64,000 bases of DNA. It comes from Flavobacteriales bacterium UBA6772. Lineage in GTDB: Bacteria > Bacteroidota > Bacteroidia > Flavobacteriales > Flavobacteriaceae. Below are positions 53,259 through 61,674 of the stretch, in pieces. The stretch covers positions 310,001 through 374,000 of the forward strand of contig CAJIYW010000001.1 of assembly GCA_905181765.1 (NCBI GenBank). Direction: 5' to 3'. The notes below the pieces were generated by a model. That model saw nothing but the letters and a program-made list of their open reading frames with translations, was not told the DNA's origin and did not search any database. How positions within the stretch are numbered: the first letter of the stretch is position 1; the number at the start of each line of letters is the position of its first letter. The position numbers were made by a program, and so were the translations under genes.

Positions 53259-54086
53259 TTGGACATTATAAAAAACAAATTATCTTGGAAAAAAAGACTT
53301 CATGAAATTATTTATGAAGCAGATACCAAGGAAGGTAAAGTCTTTGATGTAATTTTATTAATAGCCATTCTAGCGAGCATATTATTGGTAATGCTAGAAA
53401 GTATAGAGAGTTTTGATAACAAATATCACGACTTATTAAATATTGGAGAATGGATAATTACCATTTTGTTTTCAATAGAATACATCCTTCGAATTTTCTC
53501 TATTAAAAAGCCAACTACCTATATTTTTAGTTTTTTTGGCGTCATAGATTTTCTTTCTACAATACCGATGTATTTATCTTTTATTTTTGCAGGATCACAA
53601 GGATTACTTGCTTTAAGAGCTTTGCGTTTATTGCGAGTTTTTAGAATTTTAAAATTGGCAAGATATATAGGCGCTTCAAATAAACTAATGATTGCTTTAA
53701 GAGGAAGCAGGGCTAAAATAGCTGTGTTCTTGCTCTTTGTATTGATAGTTTGTATTATTTTAGGAACGTTAATGTACATGGTTGAGGGTGCAGAAAACGG
53801 ATTTACAAATATTCCAAAAAGTATTTATTGGGCAATTGTAACGTTAACCACCGTTGGTTTTGGAGACATTGCACCACAAACACCGTTGGGTCAATTAATT
53901 GCTAGTGCAATTATGATTTTAGGATATTCTATTATTGCCATTCCTACAGGTATTGTAAGTTCTGAAATGACCAAAACAGATATTAATAAAATTGAAACAA
54001 ATACACAATCTTGCCCAGCCTGTTTGGATGAAGAACATACCGAGGGTGCAACATTTTGTCATAATTGCGGAAGCATTTTAAATTAA
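53259..54086 (+). CDS. voltage-gated K+ channel-like ion transporter with C-terminal zinc ribbon
   Basis: 275 residues, TTG start at 53259 (no ATG near). Six transmembrane segments: S1 about 28-48, S2 62-82, S3 88-108, an S4 with regular basic residues (LRALRLLRVFRILKLARY), S5 150-172, then the pore helix and selectivity filter TLTTVGFGDIAP, and S6. The filter TVGFGD marks K+ selectivity. The cytoplasmic tail ends CPACLDEEHTEGATFCHNCG, a four-Cys zinc ribbon. The stop is directly followed by the miaA ATG. Confidence 0.9.
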   Translation: MDIIKNKLSWKKRLHEIIYEADTKEGKVFDVILLIAILASILLVMLESIESFDNKYHDLLNIGEWIITILFSIEYILRIFSIKKPTTYIFSFFGVIDFLSTIPMYLSFIFAGSQGLLALRALRLLRVFRILKLARYIGASNKLMIALRGSRAKIAVFLLFVLIVCIILGTLMYMVEGAENGFTNIPKSIYWAIVTLTTVGFGDIAPQTPLGQLIASAIMILGYSIIAIPTGIVSSEMTKTDINKIETNTQSCPACLDEEHTEGATFCHNCGSILN

Positions 54087-55013
54087 ATGAGTACTAATCA
54101 AAATACTTTAATAACCATTGTTGGGCCTACGGCCGTTGGTAAAACAGCCTTAAGTATTCAACTAGCAAATGTTTTTAGTGCAAGTATTATTTCTTGCGAT
54201 TCTAGACAATTCTTTAAAGAAATGACAATTGGCACAGCAGTCCCTGAATCCAAAGAACTAGCTGCTGCTATACATTATTTTATACAAAATAGAAGTGTTT
54301 TTGACTCCTATAATGTGGGTGAGTTTGAAAGAGATGCTTTAGAAAAACTCGAAGTACTTTTCAAAGAAAATCCTATTCAAATAATGGTTGGCGGAAGTGG
54401 GCTTTATGTAGATGCCGTTTTAAATGGATTGGATTATTTTCCTGAAGTAGATCCTAAAATACGTGAAGCACTATTGTTAAAAATAGAAAAGGAAGGGATT
54501 GAGGTACTTCAAAAGCAATTAAAAGAATTAGATTTAGAAACTTATAAATTGATTGCCATAGACAATCCACATAGAATAATGCGAGCTTTAGAAGTTTGTA
54601 TTGGTTCGGGTATTCCGTATTCAACCTTTAAAAACAAGCCAAAGAAACAAAGAAACTTTAAGAGTATTAAAATAGGTTTAAATGCAGATAGAGAAATCAT
54701 TTATAATAGAATTAACCAACGCGTAGATGCAATGATAGACAATGGCTTAATTGAAGAAGCAAAAACCTTGTATGCTCACAAAGAATTAAATGCATTACAA
54801 ACCGTTGGTTACAGAGAGTTATTTTCTTTTTTTGATGGAAATTTTACAAAAGAGTTTGCTATTTCTGAAATTAAGAAAAATTCTAGGCGTTTTGCAAAAA
54901 GACAATTAACATGGTTTAAAAGAGATAAAAACACTTTGTGGTTTGATTATTTAACTGATAAATTAACCATAGCCTCTGAGGTTTCTGAAAAAATTAACAA
55001 ATTAAAAGAATAA
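54087..55013 (+). CDS. miaA: tRNA dimethylallyltransferase
   Basis: 308 residues. P-loop VGPTAVGKTALSIQL, the substrate-binding ISCDSRQFFKEM, GGSGLYVDAVLNGLD, and the tRNA-binding NPHRIMRALEV with LQTVGYRELF and RRFAKRQLTWFKRD. It adds the isopentenyl group to A37 of tRNAs that read UNN codons. The start overlaps the end of the channel gene (TAA-ATG directly joined). Confidence 0.97.
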   Translation: MSTNQNTLITIVGPTAVGKTALSIQLANVFSASIISCDSRQFFKEMTIGTAVPESKELAAAIHYFIQNRSVFDSYNVGEFERDALEKLEVLFKENPIQIMVGGSGLYVDAVLNGLDYFPEVDPKIREALLLKIEKEGIEVLQKQLKELDLETYKLIAIDNPHRIMRALEVCIGSGIPYSTFKNKPKKQRNFKSIKIGLNADREIIYNRINQRVDAMIDNGLIEEAKTLYAHKELNALQTVGYRELFSFFDGNFTKEFAISEIKKNSRRFAKRQLTWFKRDKNTLWFDYLTDKLTIASEVSEKINKLKE

Positions 55014-55019
55014 CATACT

Positions 55020-55048
55020 TTTGTAAGTCAGACCATTGTATATCTTTG
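55020..55048 (+). promoter_or_regulatory. promoter of the OmpH/Skp-like gene
   Basis: TTTG (55020-55023) and TATCTTTG (55041-55048) separated by 17 bp, the best Bacteroidota-type -33/-7 pair in the window, 18 bp before the ATG at 55067. Confidence 0.65.
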
Positions 55049-55066
55049 TGAAACAAAATATAAATC

Positions 55067-55579
55067 ATGAAATTAAAAATTACAGTATTATTTATTGCAC
55101 TTATAAGCACATTAACAATTGCTCAAACTAAAGTTGGAACTGTTGATAGTGACTATATTATTGGTATGATGCCAGAGTCAAAAAGAGTTGTAGAGATTAC
55201 AAAGAGTTATGGCGCAAAGTTAGATTCAACTTTTAGTGCAAGGGTTACAGATTTTAAAGTAAGATTAGAAGACTATAATCTCAAAGAAAAGGATATGGGC
55301 GAATTAGAAAAAAAAACAATTCAAAAAGAATTGGCGGGCTTGGAACAAGATATTAAAAAATATCAAAAAAACGGAAATACGTTAATGGGATTAAAAAGAG
55401 ATGAGCTAATGCGTCCTCTTTACACGATGCTTAGCGAAGGAATTGCAACTGTAGCCAAAGAAAATGGATACACTCAAATTTTAACAATCACCGGAAATGA
55501 ATTTGCATATATAGATTCAAAATTTGATATCACTGAATTGGTGCTTAAAAATTTAGGTATTACAATTCCGAAAGGATAA
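55067..55579 (+). CDS. OmpH/Skp-family periplasmic chaperone
   Basis: 170 residues with a signal peptide (ITVLFIALISTLTIAQ). Then the OmpH layout: KVGTVDSDYIIGMMPESKRV, a long coiled coil about 45-115 (VRLEDYNLKEKDMGELEKKTIQKELAGLEQ in part), and a C-terminal strand region GYTQILTITGNEFAYIDSKFDITELVLKNLGI. Skp-like trimers hold unfolded outer-membrane proteins. Single gene with its own promoter and a strong terminator. Confidence 0.85.
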   Translation: MKLKITVLFIALISTLTIAQTKVGTVDSDYIIGMMPESKRVVEITKSYGAKLDSTFSARVTDFKVRLEDYNLKEKDMGELEKKTIQKELAGLEQDIKKYQKNGNTLMGLKRDELMRPLYTMLSEGIATVAKENGYTQILTITGNEFAYIDSKFDITELVLKNLGITIPKG

Positions 55580-55591
55580 TAATAATATTAT

Positions 55592-55630
55592 AAAAAAACC
55601 TCACATTTATTTTAAATGTGAGGTTTTTTT
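55592..55630. terminator. bidirectional intrinsic terminator
   Basis: Seven A, then CCTCACATTT paired with AAATGTGAGG around a short loop, then seven T. Perfect stem; serves the OmpH gene and the convergent acidic protein gene ending at 55652. Confidence 0.85.
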
Positions 55631-55651
55631 ATCTCTTATATTTGGTATTAT

Positions 55652-55876
55652 TTATTCAAATTCTTTCATTTCGGCGTCATAAAACAAACCTGCTTTATCC
55701 ATTAAATCTGCCAATTCTCCTGCAATATCTTCTTCGTTTTCTCCTGTTAAGTCCTCAAACCATTCTATTTCATCATCCTTTAAGTTAATCATAAAACGTG
55801 GAAACTCTGTATGCAAGACAAAAATATCATCTGGTAAACTGCTGTTATCTGCTAATAAAAATTTCGGTAAATTCAT
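55652..55876 (-). CDS. small acidic protein of unknown function
   Basis: 74 residues from ATG 55876 (MNLPKFLLADNSSLPDDIFVLHTEFPRF); the in-frame extension to 55954 crosses an apparent intergenic stretch with a GAACGCA/TGCGTTC inverted repeat. NLKDDEIEWFEDLTGENEEDIAGELADLMDKAG makes it very acidic. Similar short proteins occur in other Flavobacteriaceae, function unknown. It lies downstream of the MATE gene on the same strand. Confidence 0.7.
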   Translation of the reverse strand: MNLPKFLLADNSSLPDDIFVLHTEFPRFMINLKDDEIEWFEDLTGENEEDIAGELADLMDKAGLFYDAEMKEFE

Positions 55877-55965
55877 TGTAAATATTTTATTTATGAAACT
55901 TCGAACGCAATCGAAAACTAATTTAATTTTTTTTAACCTCTCGTCTGCGTTCAAGAGAATATATA

Positions 55966-57342
55966 TTATTGTTTGTCTTTTATTAACTTTAAAGTTAAGG
56001 AATTAAATCGAATGAATAATAAAACGGAGGCTGTTGTTAACCCAGCCAATAAACCTAACCAAATACCAAAACTACCAAACATTTCTTCTTTACCTAAAAA
56101 ATAAGAAACAGGAAAACCAACAACCCAATACGAAATAAAGGTTAAAATAGTTGGTATTTTAACATCCTGCAAACCTCTTAAAGCTCCTAAAACTACTACT
56201 TGTATACTATCTGAAATCTGAAAGAAAGCAGCCGCTAATAACAAGTTCGATGCAATGCTAAGCACCTCCATATTATCTTTATAATTTGTAGTATCATTTA
56301 AATCTACATAAATATTTGGTAAACTTTTATGAAAAATAAAGAACAACAATGCAAAGAATACAGCTAGTAAAATACCCAACAAAAAGATAGAAAATGCAAT
56401 TCTACGTAACTCTTTATAATTTTGTAACCCTTTCTGGTTTCCTACTCTAATCATAGAGGCAACGCTTAGCCCCATTGCAACCATAAAAGTCATAGAAGAT
56501 AAATTTAAAGCAATTTGATTTGCAGCTTGAGAATTTTTACCTAACAAACCACTCAGCCATATTGCAGCAGTAAAAATAGCAACTTCAAAAAACATTTGCA
56601 TAGCACTTAATGAGCCAATATTTACAATCTTTTTAATCATTGAGAAATCTAAAGTAAATAATTTTATATTTCTAACAATTTTACGAGAACGTTCTTTATA
56701 ACGTAACAATGTCCAAAGATAAATGACCATTATTATTCTAGAAACTAATGTACCGTATGCAGCGCCAACCATTCCCATTTCTGGAAAACCAAACTTTCCA
56801 AAAATTAAAATATAATTTAAAACTACATTTACAATATTTGCTATTAAAGTTGCATACATAGGGTATTTAGTCATAGACATACCGTCAGTAAACTGTTTAA
56901 TTGCTTCAAAAATAACCAATGGTATTAAAGAAAATGCAACTAAATTTAAATACGGAATAGCCAATACTACAACTTCTTCTGGCTGTTGCATCAAATACAT
57001 TAGTGGTTTCGAAAAGAAAACCAATAAAAAAAGTAAAATGCCTAAAGTGGTGCATAAAAACAGCCCATGTTTATAAGTAGATTTTGCTTGTTTAAAGTTA
57101 TTAGAAGCGTCAGCTTCTGCGATTAATGGAGTTATTGCTGTAGAAAAACCAATACCAATAGACATAGCTATAAACATAAAACTATTACCCAAAGAAACTG
57201 CAGCAAGTTCTGCCGTTCCTAATTGTCCCACCATAATATTATCTACAAAACTAACAAATGTATGACCTAACATTCCTAACATTACAGGAGCTGCTAGTTT
57301 CCAATTATATTTGAACTCAGATGTATATTGATAAATATTCAA
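55966..57342 (-). CDS. MATE-family efflux transporter
   Basis: 458 residues, twelve hydrophobic segments in two MatE halves. N-half: LAAPVMLGMLGHTFVSFVDNIMVGQLGTAELAAVSLGN; C-half: NIGSLSAMQMFFEVAIFTAAIWLSG, AANQIALNLSSMTFMVAMGLSVASMIRVGN. NorM-like Na+ or H+ antiporters export cationic drugs and metabolites; the substrate is not readable. Normal length. Confidence 0.92.
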   Translation of the reverse strand: MNIYQYTSEFKYNWKLAAPVMLGMLGHTFVSFVDNIMVGQLGTAELAAVSLGNSFMFIAMSIGIGFSTAITPLIAEADASNNFKQAKSTYKHGLFLCTTLGILLFLLVFFSKPLMYLMQQPEEVVVLAIPYLNLVAFSLIPLVIFEAIKQFTDGMSMTKYPMYATLIANIVNVVLNYILIFGKFGFPEMGMVGAAYGTLVSRIIMVIYLWTLLRYKERSRKIVRNIKLFTLDFSMIKKIVNIGSLSAMQMFFEVAIFTAAIWLSGLLGKNSQAANQIALNLSSMTFMVAMGLSVASMIRVGNQKGLQNYKELRRIAFSIFLLGILLAVFFALLFFIFHKSLPNIYVDLNDTTNYKDNMEVLSIASNLLLAAAFFQISDSIQVVVLGALRGLQDVKIPTILTFISYWVVGFPVSYFLGKEEMFGSFGIWLGLLAGLTTASVLLFIRFNSLTLKLIKDKQ

Positions 57343-57540
57343 TTTTTAATACTTTTTAAGGACTGCGAAAATACAAATAGTAAACATAATAATACTTTTT
57401 TTGAACTATTTATAGCGTAATAATGAAAGACAAAAAAATATTTATAGCTTGATATATTTATTTAGCAGTTTTGACCACTAATGTGTTCATAAATAATTTA
57501 ATTATTCTTACTTTTGAGATTAAACTAAAACTAAAAAAAA

Positions 57541-58038
57541 ATGGCAGATATAACTTTAAAAGGAAACCCAATAAATACAATAGGAAATTTACCAAAAGTT
57601 GGTTCTAAAGCTTCAGAATTTTCATTAAAAACAGTAGCATTGGCTACAAACTCTTTATCTGATTTTATTGGAAAAAATGTAGTTTTAAATATTTTTCCTT
57701 CAGTAGACACAGGTACCTGCGCGACCTCTGTACGAGAATTTAATAAACAAGCTGCCGAATTAGAAAATACTGTTGTTTTATGTATTTCTAAAGATTTACC
57801 TTTTGCTCAAGCTCGTTTTTGTGGCGCTGAAGGAATAGAAAATGTGGTAATGTTATCTGATTTCGCTAATGGAAGTTTTGGGAAAGATTATGGTTTAGAA
57901 ATCACAAACGGACCACTAGCCAACTTGCATTCTAGAGTAGTGATTGTTTTAGATAAAAACGGAAAAGTAATTCACACAGAACAAGTATCTGATATTGTTG
58001 ATGAACCAAATTATGAAGCAGCATTAAACGCTATTTAG
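57541..58038 (+). CDS. tpx: thiol peroxidase
   Basis: 165 residues, atypical 2-Cys peroxiredoxin. The peroxidatic Cys is in FPSVDTGTCATSVREF (about residue 59), the resolving Cys in FAQARFCGAEGIENV (about 94), and the Tpx N-terminus is DITLKGNPINTIGNLPKVG. It reduces peroxides with thioredoxin. A TACTTTTG box 25 bp upstream may be its -7 element. It is followed by dgkA after 4 bp. Confidence 0.96.
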   Translation: MADITLKGNPINTIGNLPKVGSKASEFSLKTVALATNSLSDFIGKNVVLNIFPSVDTGTCATSVREFNKQAAELENTVVLCISKDLPFAQARFCGAEGIENVVMLSDFANGSFGKDYGLEITNGPLANLHSRVVIVLDKNGKVIHTEQVSDIVDEPNYEAALNAI

Positions 58039-58042
58039 TTTT

Positions 58043-58423
58043 ATGAAGAATGCAAAAGATAGTTTTATAAAAGGAAGATTGCGTAGTTTAAAATTTGCTT
58101 TTAAAGGTGCATGGCTTCTATTAACTACGGAAGACAGCATAAAAATGCAAGTTTTTATGGCTGTTATTGTTACTATTATGGGCTTCTGTTTTGATATTTC
58201 TAATGTAGAATGGATGCTTCAGTTTCTTGCCATTGGAATGGTTTTAGTTGCAGAAGCATTAAACACGGCAATTGAAAAAATTGCTGATTTTGTGTATCCA
58301 GATTTTCATGCTAAAATAGGTTTTATAAAAGATATCGCTGCAGGCGCACCAACGTTTGCAGGCATCATTTCTTTAATTCTTGCAGGGTTCATTTATATCC
58401 CAAAAATCAATTTACTATTTTAG
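58043..58423 (+). CDS. dgkA: diacylglycerol/undecaprenol kinase family protein
   Basis: 126 residues, three transmembrane helices. GRLRSLKFAFKGAWLLLTTEDSIKMQ (amphipathic start), the catalytic VLVAEALNTAIEKIADF (E-x-x-N-T-x-x-E) and KIGFIKDIAAGAPTFAGI. Members phosphorylate diacylglycerol or undecaprenol in the inner membrane; in Bacteroidota the lipid substrate is not settled. It starts 4 bp after tpx and is followed by ftsK. Confidence 0.92.
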   Translation: MKNAKDSFIKGRLRSLKFAFKGAWLLLTTEDSIKMQVFMAVIVTIMGFCFDISNVEWMLQFLAIGMVLVAEALNTAIEKIADFVYPDFHAKIGFIKDIAAGAPTFAGIISLILAGFIYIPKINLLF

Positions 58424-58458
58424 CGTAACGAACTTTTAAAAAAAAAAGATATTTATTA

Positions 58459-60924
58459 ATGGCTAAAAGAAAACCTAGCATAGAAAAAACAGCAGATAAT
58501 ACTGAAAGAAAACCTAGTATTTTTGCTTTTTTAATGACGAAGCAAACGCAAACTATTTTTGGATCTTTTCTAATGTTGTTTTCTGTTTTTTTATGTATTG
58601 CTTTTGTTTCTTTCTTTTTTAATTGGCAAGAAGATCAGAGCACAATTCACCAATTGTCTAATAGAGTAGTAAAAAGTGAAAATTTATTAGGAAAAATTGG
58701 AGCAAACTTAGGACATTTTTTTATTTATAAAGGTTTTGGTATTGCGGCATTTATAGTTTCTTTTCAACTTTTTTCAACAGGGTTTTCAATCTTACTAAAA
58801 AGAAAATTATCTAAAATAATTATTTCTTGGAATTGGGGATTAACAGCAATGTTTTTAGTTTCTGTAAGTCTTGGATTCTTGCATGAAAAATTTGCACTTA
58901 TTTCTGGTATTATTGGTTTTGAAATAAATCAATATTCACAAGATTTTGTAGGAAAAACGGGACTAATTATATTTCTAATTTTCTTTTTCATAGCATACAT
59001 TGTTGCACGTTATAAAGTGAATTTTGATGGATTTATAAATAGATTAAAACAAAAAAGAGAAGATAAAGACCAAAAAGTAAAAGACGAATCTAAAGTTCCT
59101 GCTATCGAAGAGGCAACTAAAACTTCCGAAAAAGAAGAAGTATTAATTGACAATTCTTTAAATTCAGAAGCTAATAATAAATCAGAATTTGAAAAATCTG
59201 TAATCGATTTAAAACCTACAATCTCTAAACATTCAGAAGTAAAGGGATCTAAGGAAGGAATTTCGTTAACTATTGAAGGGAACTTGGAGCCCAATTTAGA
59301 AATAGAACCTACTCAAGAAAAAGAATTAGAGCCAATCGTAGAAATTGATTTAGCCATTAATAGAGAAGAAAAAAGTGTTGCAGAAAATTTGTCCGATAAA
59401 TTAGTAAAAGACTTTGGCGAGTTTGACCCTACTTTAGAGTTGGCAAACTTTAAATTTCCTACTTTTAATCTATTAAAGCAATATAACGAAACAATTTCTA
59501 TTGATCCAGAAGAATTAGAAGCCAACAAAGATAAAATTGTAGAAACTTTAAAAAATTATAAAATTGGTATTGCAGAAATTAAAGCAACCGTTGGGCCTAC
59601 AATTACTTTATATGAAATTGTACCAGAAGCAGGAATTAGAATTTCTAAAATTAAAAACTTAGAAGATGATATTGCTTTGTCTTTATCGGCATTAGGTATC
59701 AGGATTATTGCACCAATACCAGGTAAAGGTACCATTGGTATTGAAGTACCAAATAAAAAATCTACAATTGTTTCTATGCATTCTGTTATTTCTTCAAAGA
59801 AATTTCAAGAAACAGATATGGAACTTCCTATTGCATTGGGAAAAACAATATCTAATGAAACTTTTGTAGTTGATCTTGCGAAGATGCCTCACCTACTGAT
59901 GGCAGGAGCTACTGGACAAGGAAAATCTGTCGGTTTAAATGCAGTATTAACTTCTTTATTATATAAAAAACATCCAGCTGAAGTTAAATTTATCTTAGTA
60001 GACCCAAAGAAAGTAGAATTAACTTTATTTAATAAAATAGAGCGTCATTATTTAGCTAAATTACCAGATGTAGAAGAAGCAATTATAACCGATACGACCA
60101 AGGTTGTGCATACCTTAAATTCTCTTTGTATAGAAATGGATAACCGTTATGATCTTTTAAAGAACGCAATGGTACGTAATATAAAGGAATACAATACCAA
60201 GTTTAAAGCACGTAAATTAAATCCTAATGATGGACATCAATTTTTACCATACATTGTTTTGGTTATTGATGAATTTGCAGACTTAATAATGACTGCTGGT
60301 AAAGAAATAGAAACACCTATTGCACGTCTAGCTCAGCTAGCTAGAGCTATTGGGATCCATTTAATTGTAGCAACGCAAAGACCTTCTGTTAATGTAATTA
60401 CCGGTATTATTAAAGCAAATTTTCCTGCAAGAATAGCATTTAGAGTAACTTCTAAAATAGATTCTAGAACTATCTTAGATGCCGGAGGTGCAGATCAGTT
60501 GATTGGTAGAGGAGATTTATTATATACGGCAGGTAATAACCTTAATAGAATACAATGTGCCTTTGTAGATACACCTGAAGTTGAAAAAATTACAGACTAT
60601 ATTGGCTCTCAAAAAGCCTATGCCAATGCCTACCTTTTGCCAGAATACGTAGATGATGAAAGTGGCACAAGTATTGATATTGATATCGATGACCGAGACA
60701 AACTATTTAGAGATGCAGCAGAAATTATTGTAACAGCTCAACAAGGTTCTGCCTCTCTTTTGCAAAGAAAGTTAAAACTTGGTTACAATAGAGCCGGTAG
60801 ATTAATAGATCAATTAGAAGCCGCTGGAATTGTTGGTGGTTTTGAAGGAAGCAAAGCAAGACAAGTTTTAGTAGCAGATTTTGTAGCTTTAGATCAATTA
60901 TTAGCAAACGAAAAAAATACATAA
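58459..60924 (+). CDS. ftsK: DNA translocase FtsK
   Basis: 821 residues. Four to five transmembrane segments (about 22-185), a short acidic Glu/Lys linker (about 195-300) and the translocase motor (about 310-740): KIGIAEIKATVGPTITLYE, Walker A GATGQGKSVGLNAVL, VDPKKVELTLFNKIERHYL, Walker B YIVLVIDEFADLI and ATQRPSVNVITG. The C-terminal gamma winged helix (ASLLQRKLKLGYNRAGRLIDQLEAAGIVG) would read polarity sequences (KOPS). The linker is short relative to E. coli FtsK and like SpoIIIE. Confidence 0.97.
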   Translation: MAKRKPSIEKTADNTERKPSIFAFLMTKQTQTIFGSFLMLFSVFLCIAFVSFFFNWQEDQSTIHQLSNRVVKSENLLGKIGANLGHFFIYKGFGIAAFIVSFQLFSTGFSILLKRKLSKIIISWNWGLTAMFLVSVSLGFLHEKFALISGIIGFEINQYSQDFVGKTGLIIFLIFFFIAYIVARYKVNFDGFINRLKQKREDKDQKVKDESKVPAIEEATKTSEKEEVLIDNSLNSEANNKSEFEKSVIDLKPTISKHSEVKGSKEGISLTIEGNLEPNLEIEPTQEKELEPIVEIDLAINREEKSVAENLSDKLVKDFGEFDPTLELANFKFPTFNLLKQYNETISIDPEELEANKDKIVETLKNYKIGIAEIKATVGPTITLYEIVPEAGIRISKIKNLEDDIALSLSALGIRIIAPIPGKGTIGIEVPNKKSTIVSMHSVISSKKFQETDMELPIALGKTISNETFVVDLAKMPHLLMAGATGQGKSVGLNAVLTSLLYKKHPAEVKFILVDPKKVELTLFNKIERHYLAKLPDVEEAIITDTTKVVHTLNSLCIEMDNRYDLLKNAMVRNIKEYNTKFKARKLNPNDGHQFLPYIVLVIDEFADLIMTAGKEIETPIARLAQLARAIGIHLIVATQRPSVNVITGIIKANFPARIAFRVTSKIDSRTILDAGGADQLIGRGDLLYTAGNNLNRIQCAFVDTPEVEKITDYIGSQKAYANAYLLPEYVDDESGTSIDIDIDDRDKLFRDAAEIIVTAQQGSASLLQRKLKLGYNRAGRLIDQLEAAGIVGGFEGSKARQVLVADFVALDQLLANEKNT

Positions 60925-60957
60925 CCTTTTTTACCAAGATTACACATTTATTACATT

Positions 60958-61614
60958 ATGAAAAAAACAGGAATCTTATTTTTATCTCTTTTTATAGCGA
61001 CAGTTGCATTTGCACAAAGTGCAGAAAAAGCAAAATCTTTATTAGACGAAGTTTCAGCAAAAATGGGAGCTTATGAAAATATGTATATAGGTTTTAGCCA
61101 AACATTAAGTAATGAAGATGCAGGAATAAAAGAAGGTGATGAACCACCTATTAACGGTGAAATTAATTTAAAAGGAGAAAAATATAGTTTAAACTACTTG
61201 GGTAATCATTTTATTTATGATGGTGCAAAATTGTATGTAATTAATCATGATGAAAAAGAGATTTCTATTTCAGATAGCGATTTAAGTGACGATGATGGGT
61301 TTATTTATCCCTCTAAACTATTAACTTTTTACAAAGAAGGTTATACTTTAGAAATGGGAAAATTACAAAACATAAAAGGCAAAAAGATTCAGTTTGTTAC
61401 CTTGAATCCGATTGATAGTAATTCAGAAATTATAATGGTAGAGCTAGGTATAGATGTAAAGACTAAACATATTTACAAGCTAATTCAAACCGGTATAAAC
61501 GCTTCAAAAACAATGTTTACAATTACTGAATTTAAAAAAAATGAAGATTTATCTGAAAGTTTCTTTAGTTTAAATAAAACAAAATATTTAAGTGATAATT
61601 ATACAATAGACTAA
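60958..61614 (+). CDS. lolA: LolA-like outer-membrane lipoprotein carrier protein
   Basis: 218 residues with a signal peptide (GILFLSLFIATVAFAQS). The LolA half-barrel follows: AKSLLDEVSAKMGAYENMYIGFSQTLSN, PPINGEINLKGEKYSLNYLGNHFIYDGAKLYVIN, and a C-terminal FTITEFKKNEDLSESFFSL. It would carry lipoproteins across the periplasm. Located between ftsK (33-bp gap) and the LptF/G permease, as in other flavobacteria. Confidence 0.9.
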   Translation: MKKTGILFLSLFIATVAFAQSAEKAKSLLDEVSAKMGAYENMYIGFSQTLSNEDAGIKEGDEPPINGEINLKGEKYSLNYLGNHFIYDGAKLYVINHDEKEISISDSDLSDDDGFIYPSKLLTFYKEGYTLEMGKLQNIKGKKIQFVTLNPIDSNSEIIMVELGIDVKTKHIYKLIQTGINASKTMFTITEFKKNEDLSESFFSLNKTKYLSDNYTID

Positions 61615-61661
61615 TACTGTCAATTAACAGGATTTTAATAGCATATTTATATTTAAGAAAC

Positions 61662-61669
61662 TACTTTTG
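61662..61669 (+). promoter_or_regulatory. candidate -7 box close to the LptF/G permease start
   Basis: TACTTTTG matches TAnnTTTG and ends 5 bp before the ATG at 61675; no clear -33 box. A transcript from here would be nearly leaderless. Confidence 0.3.
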
Positions 61670-61674
61670 CTTTA

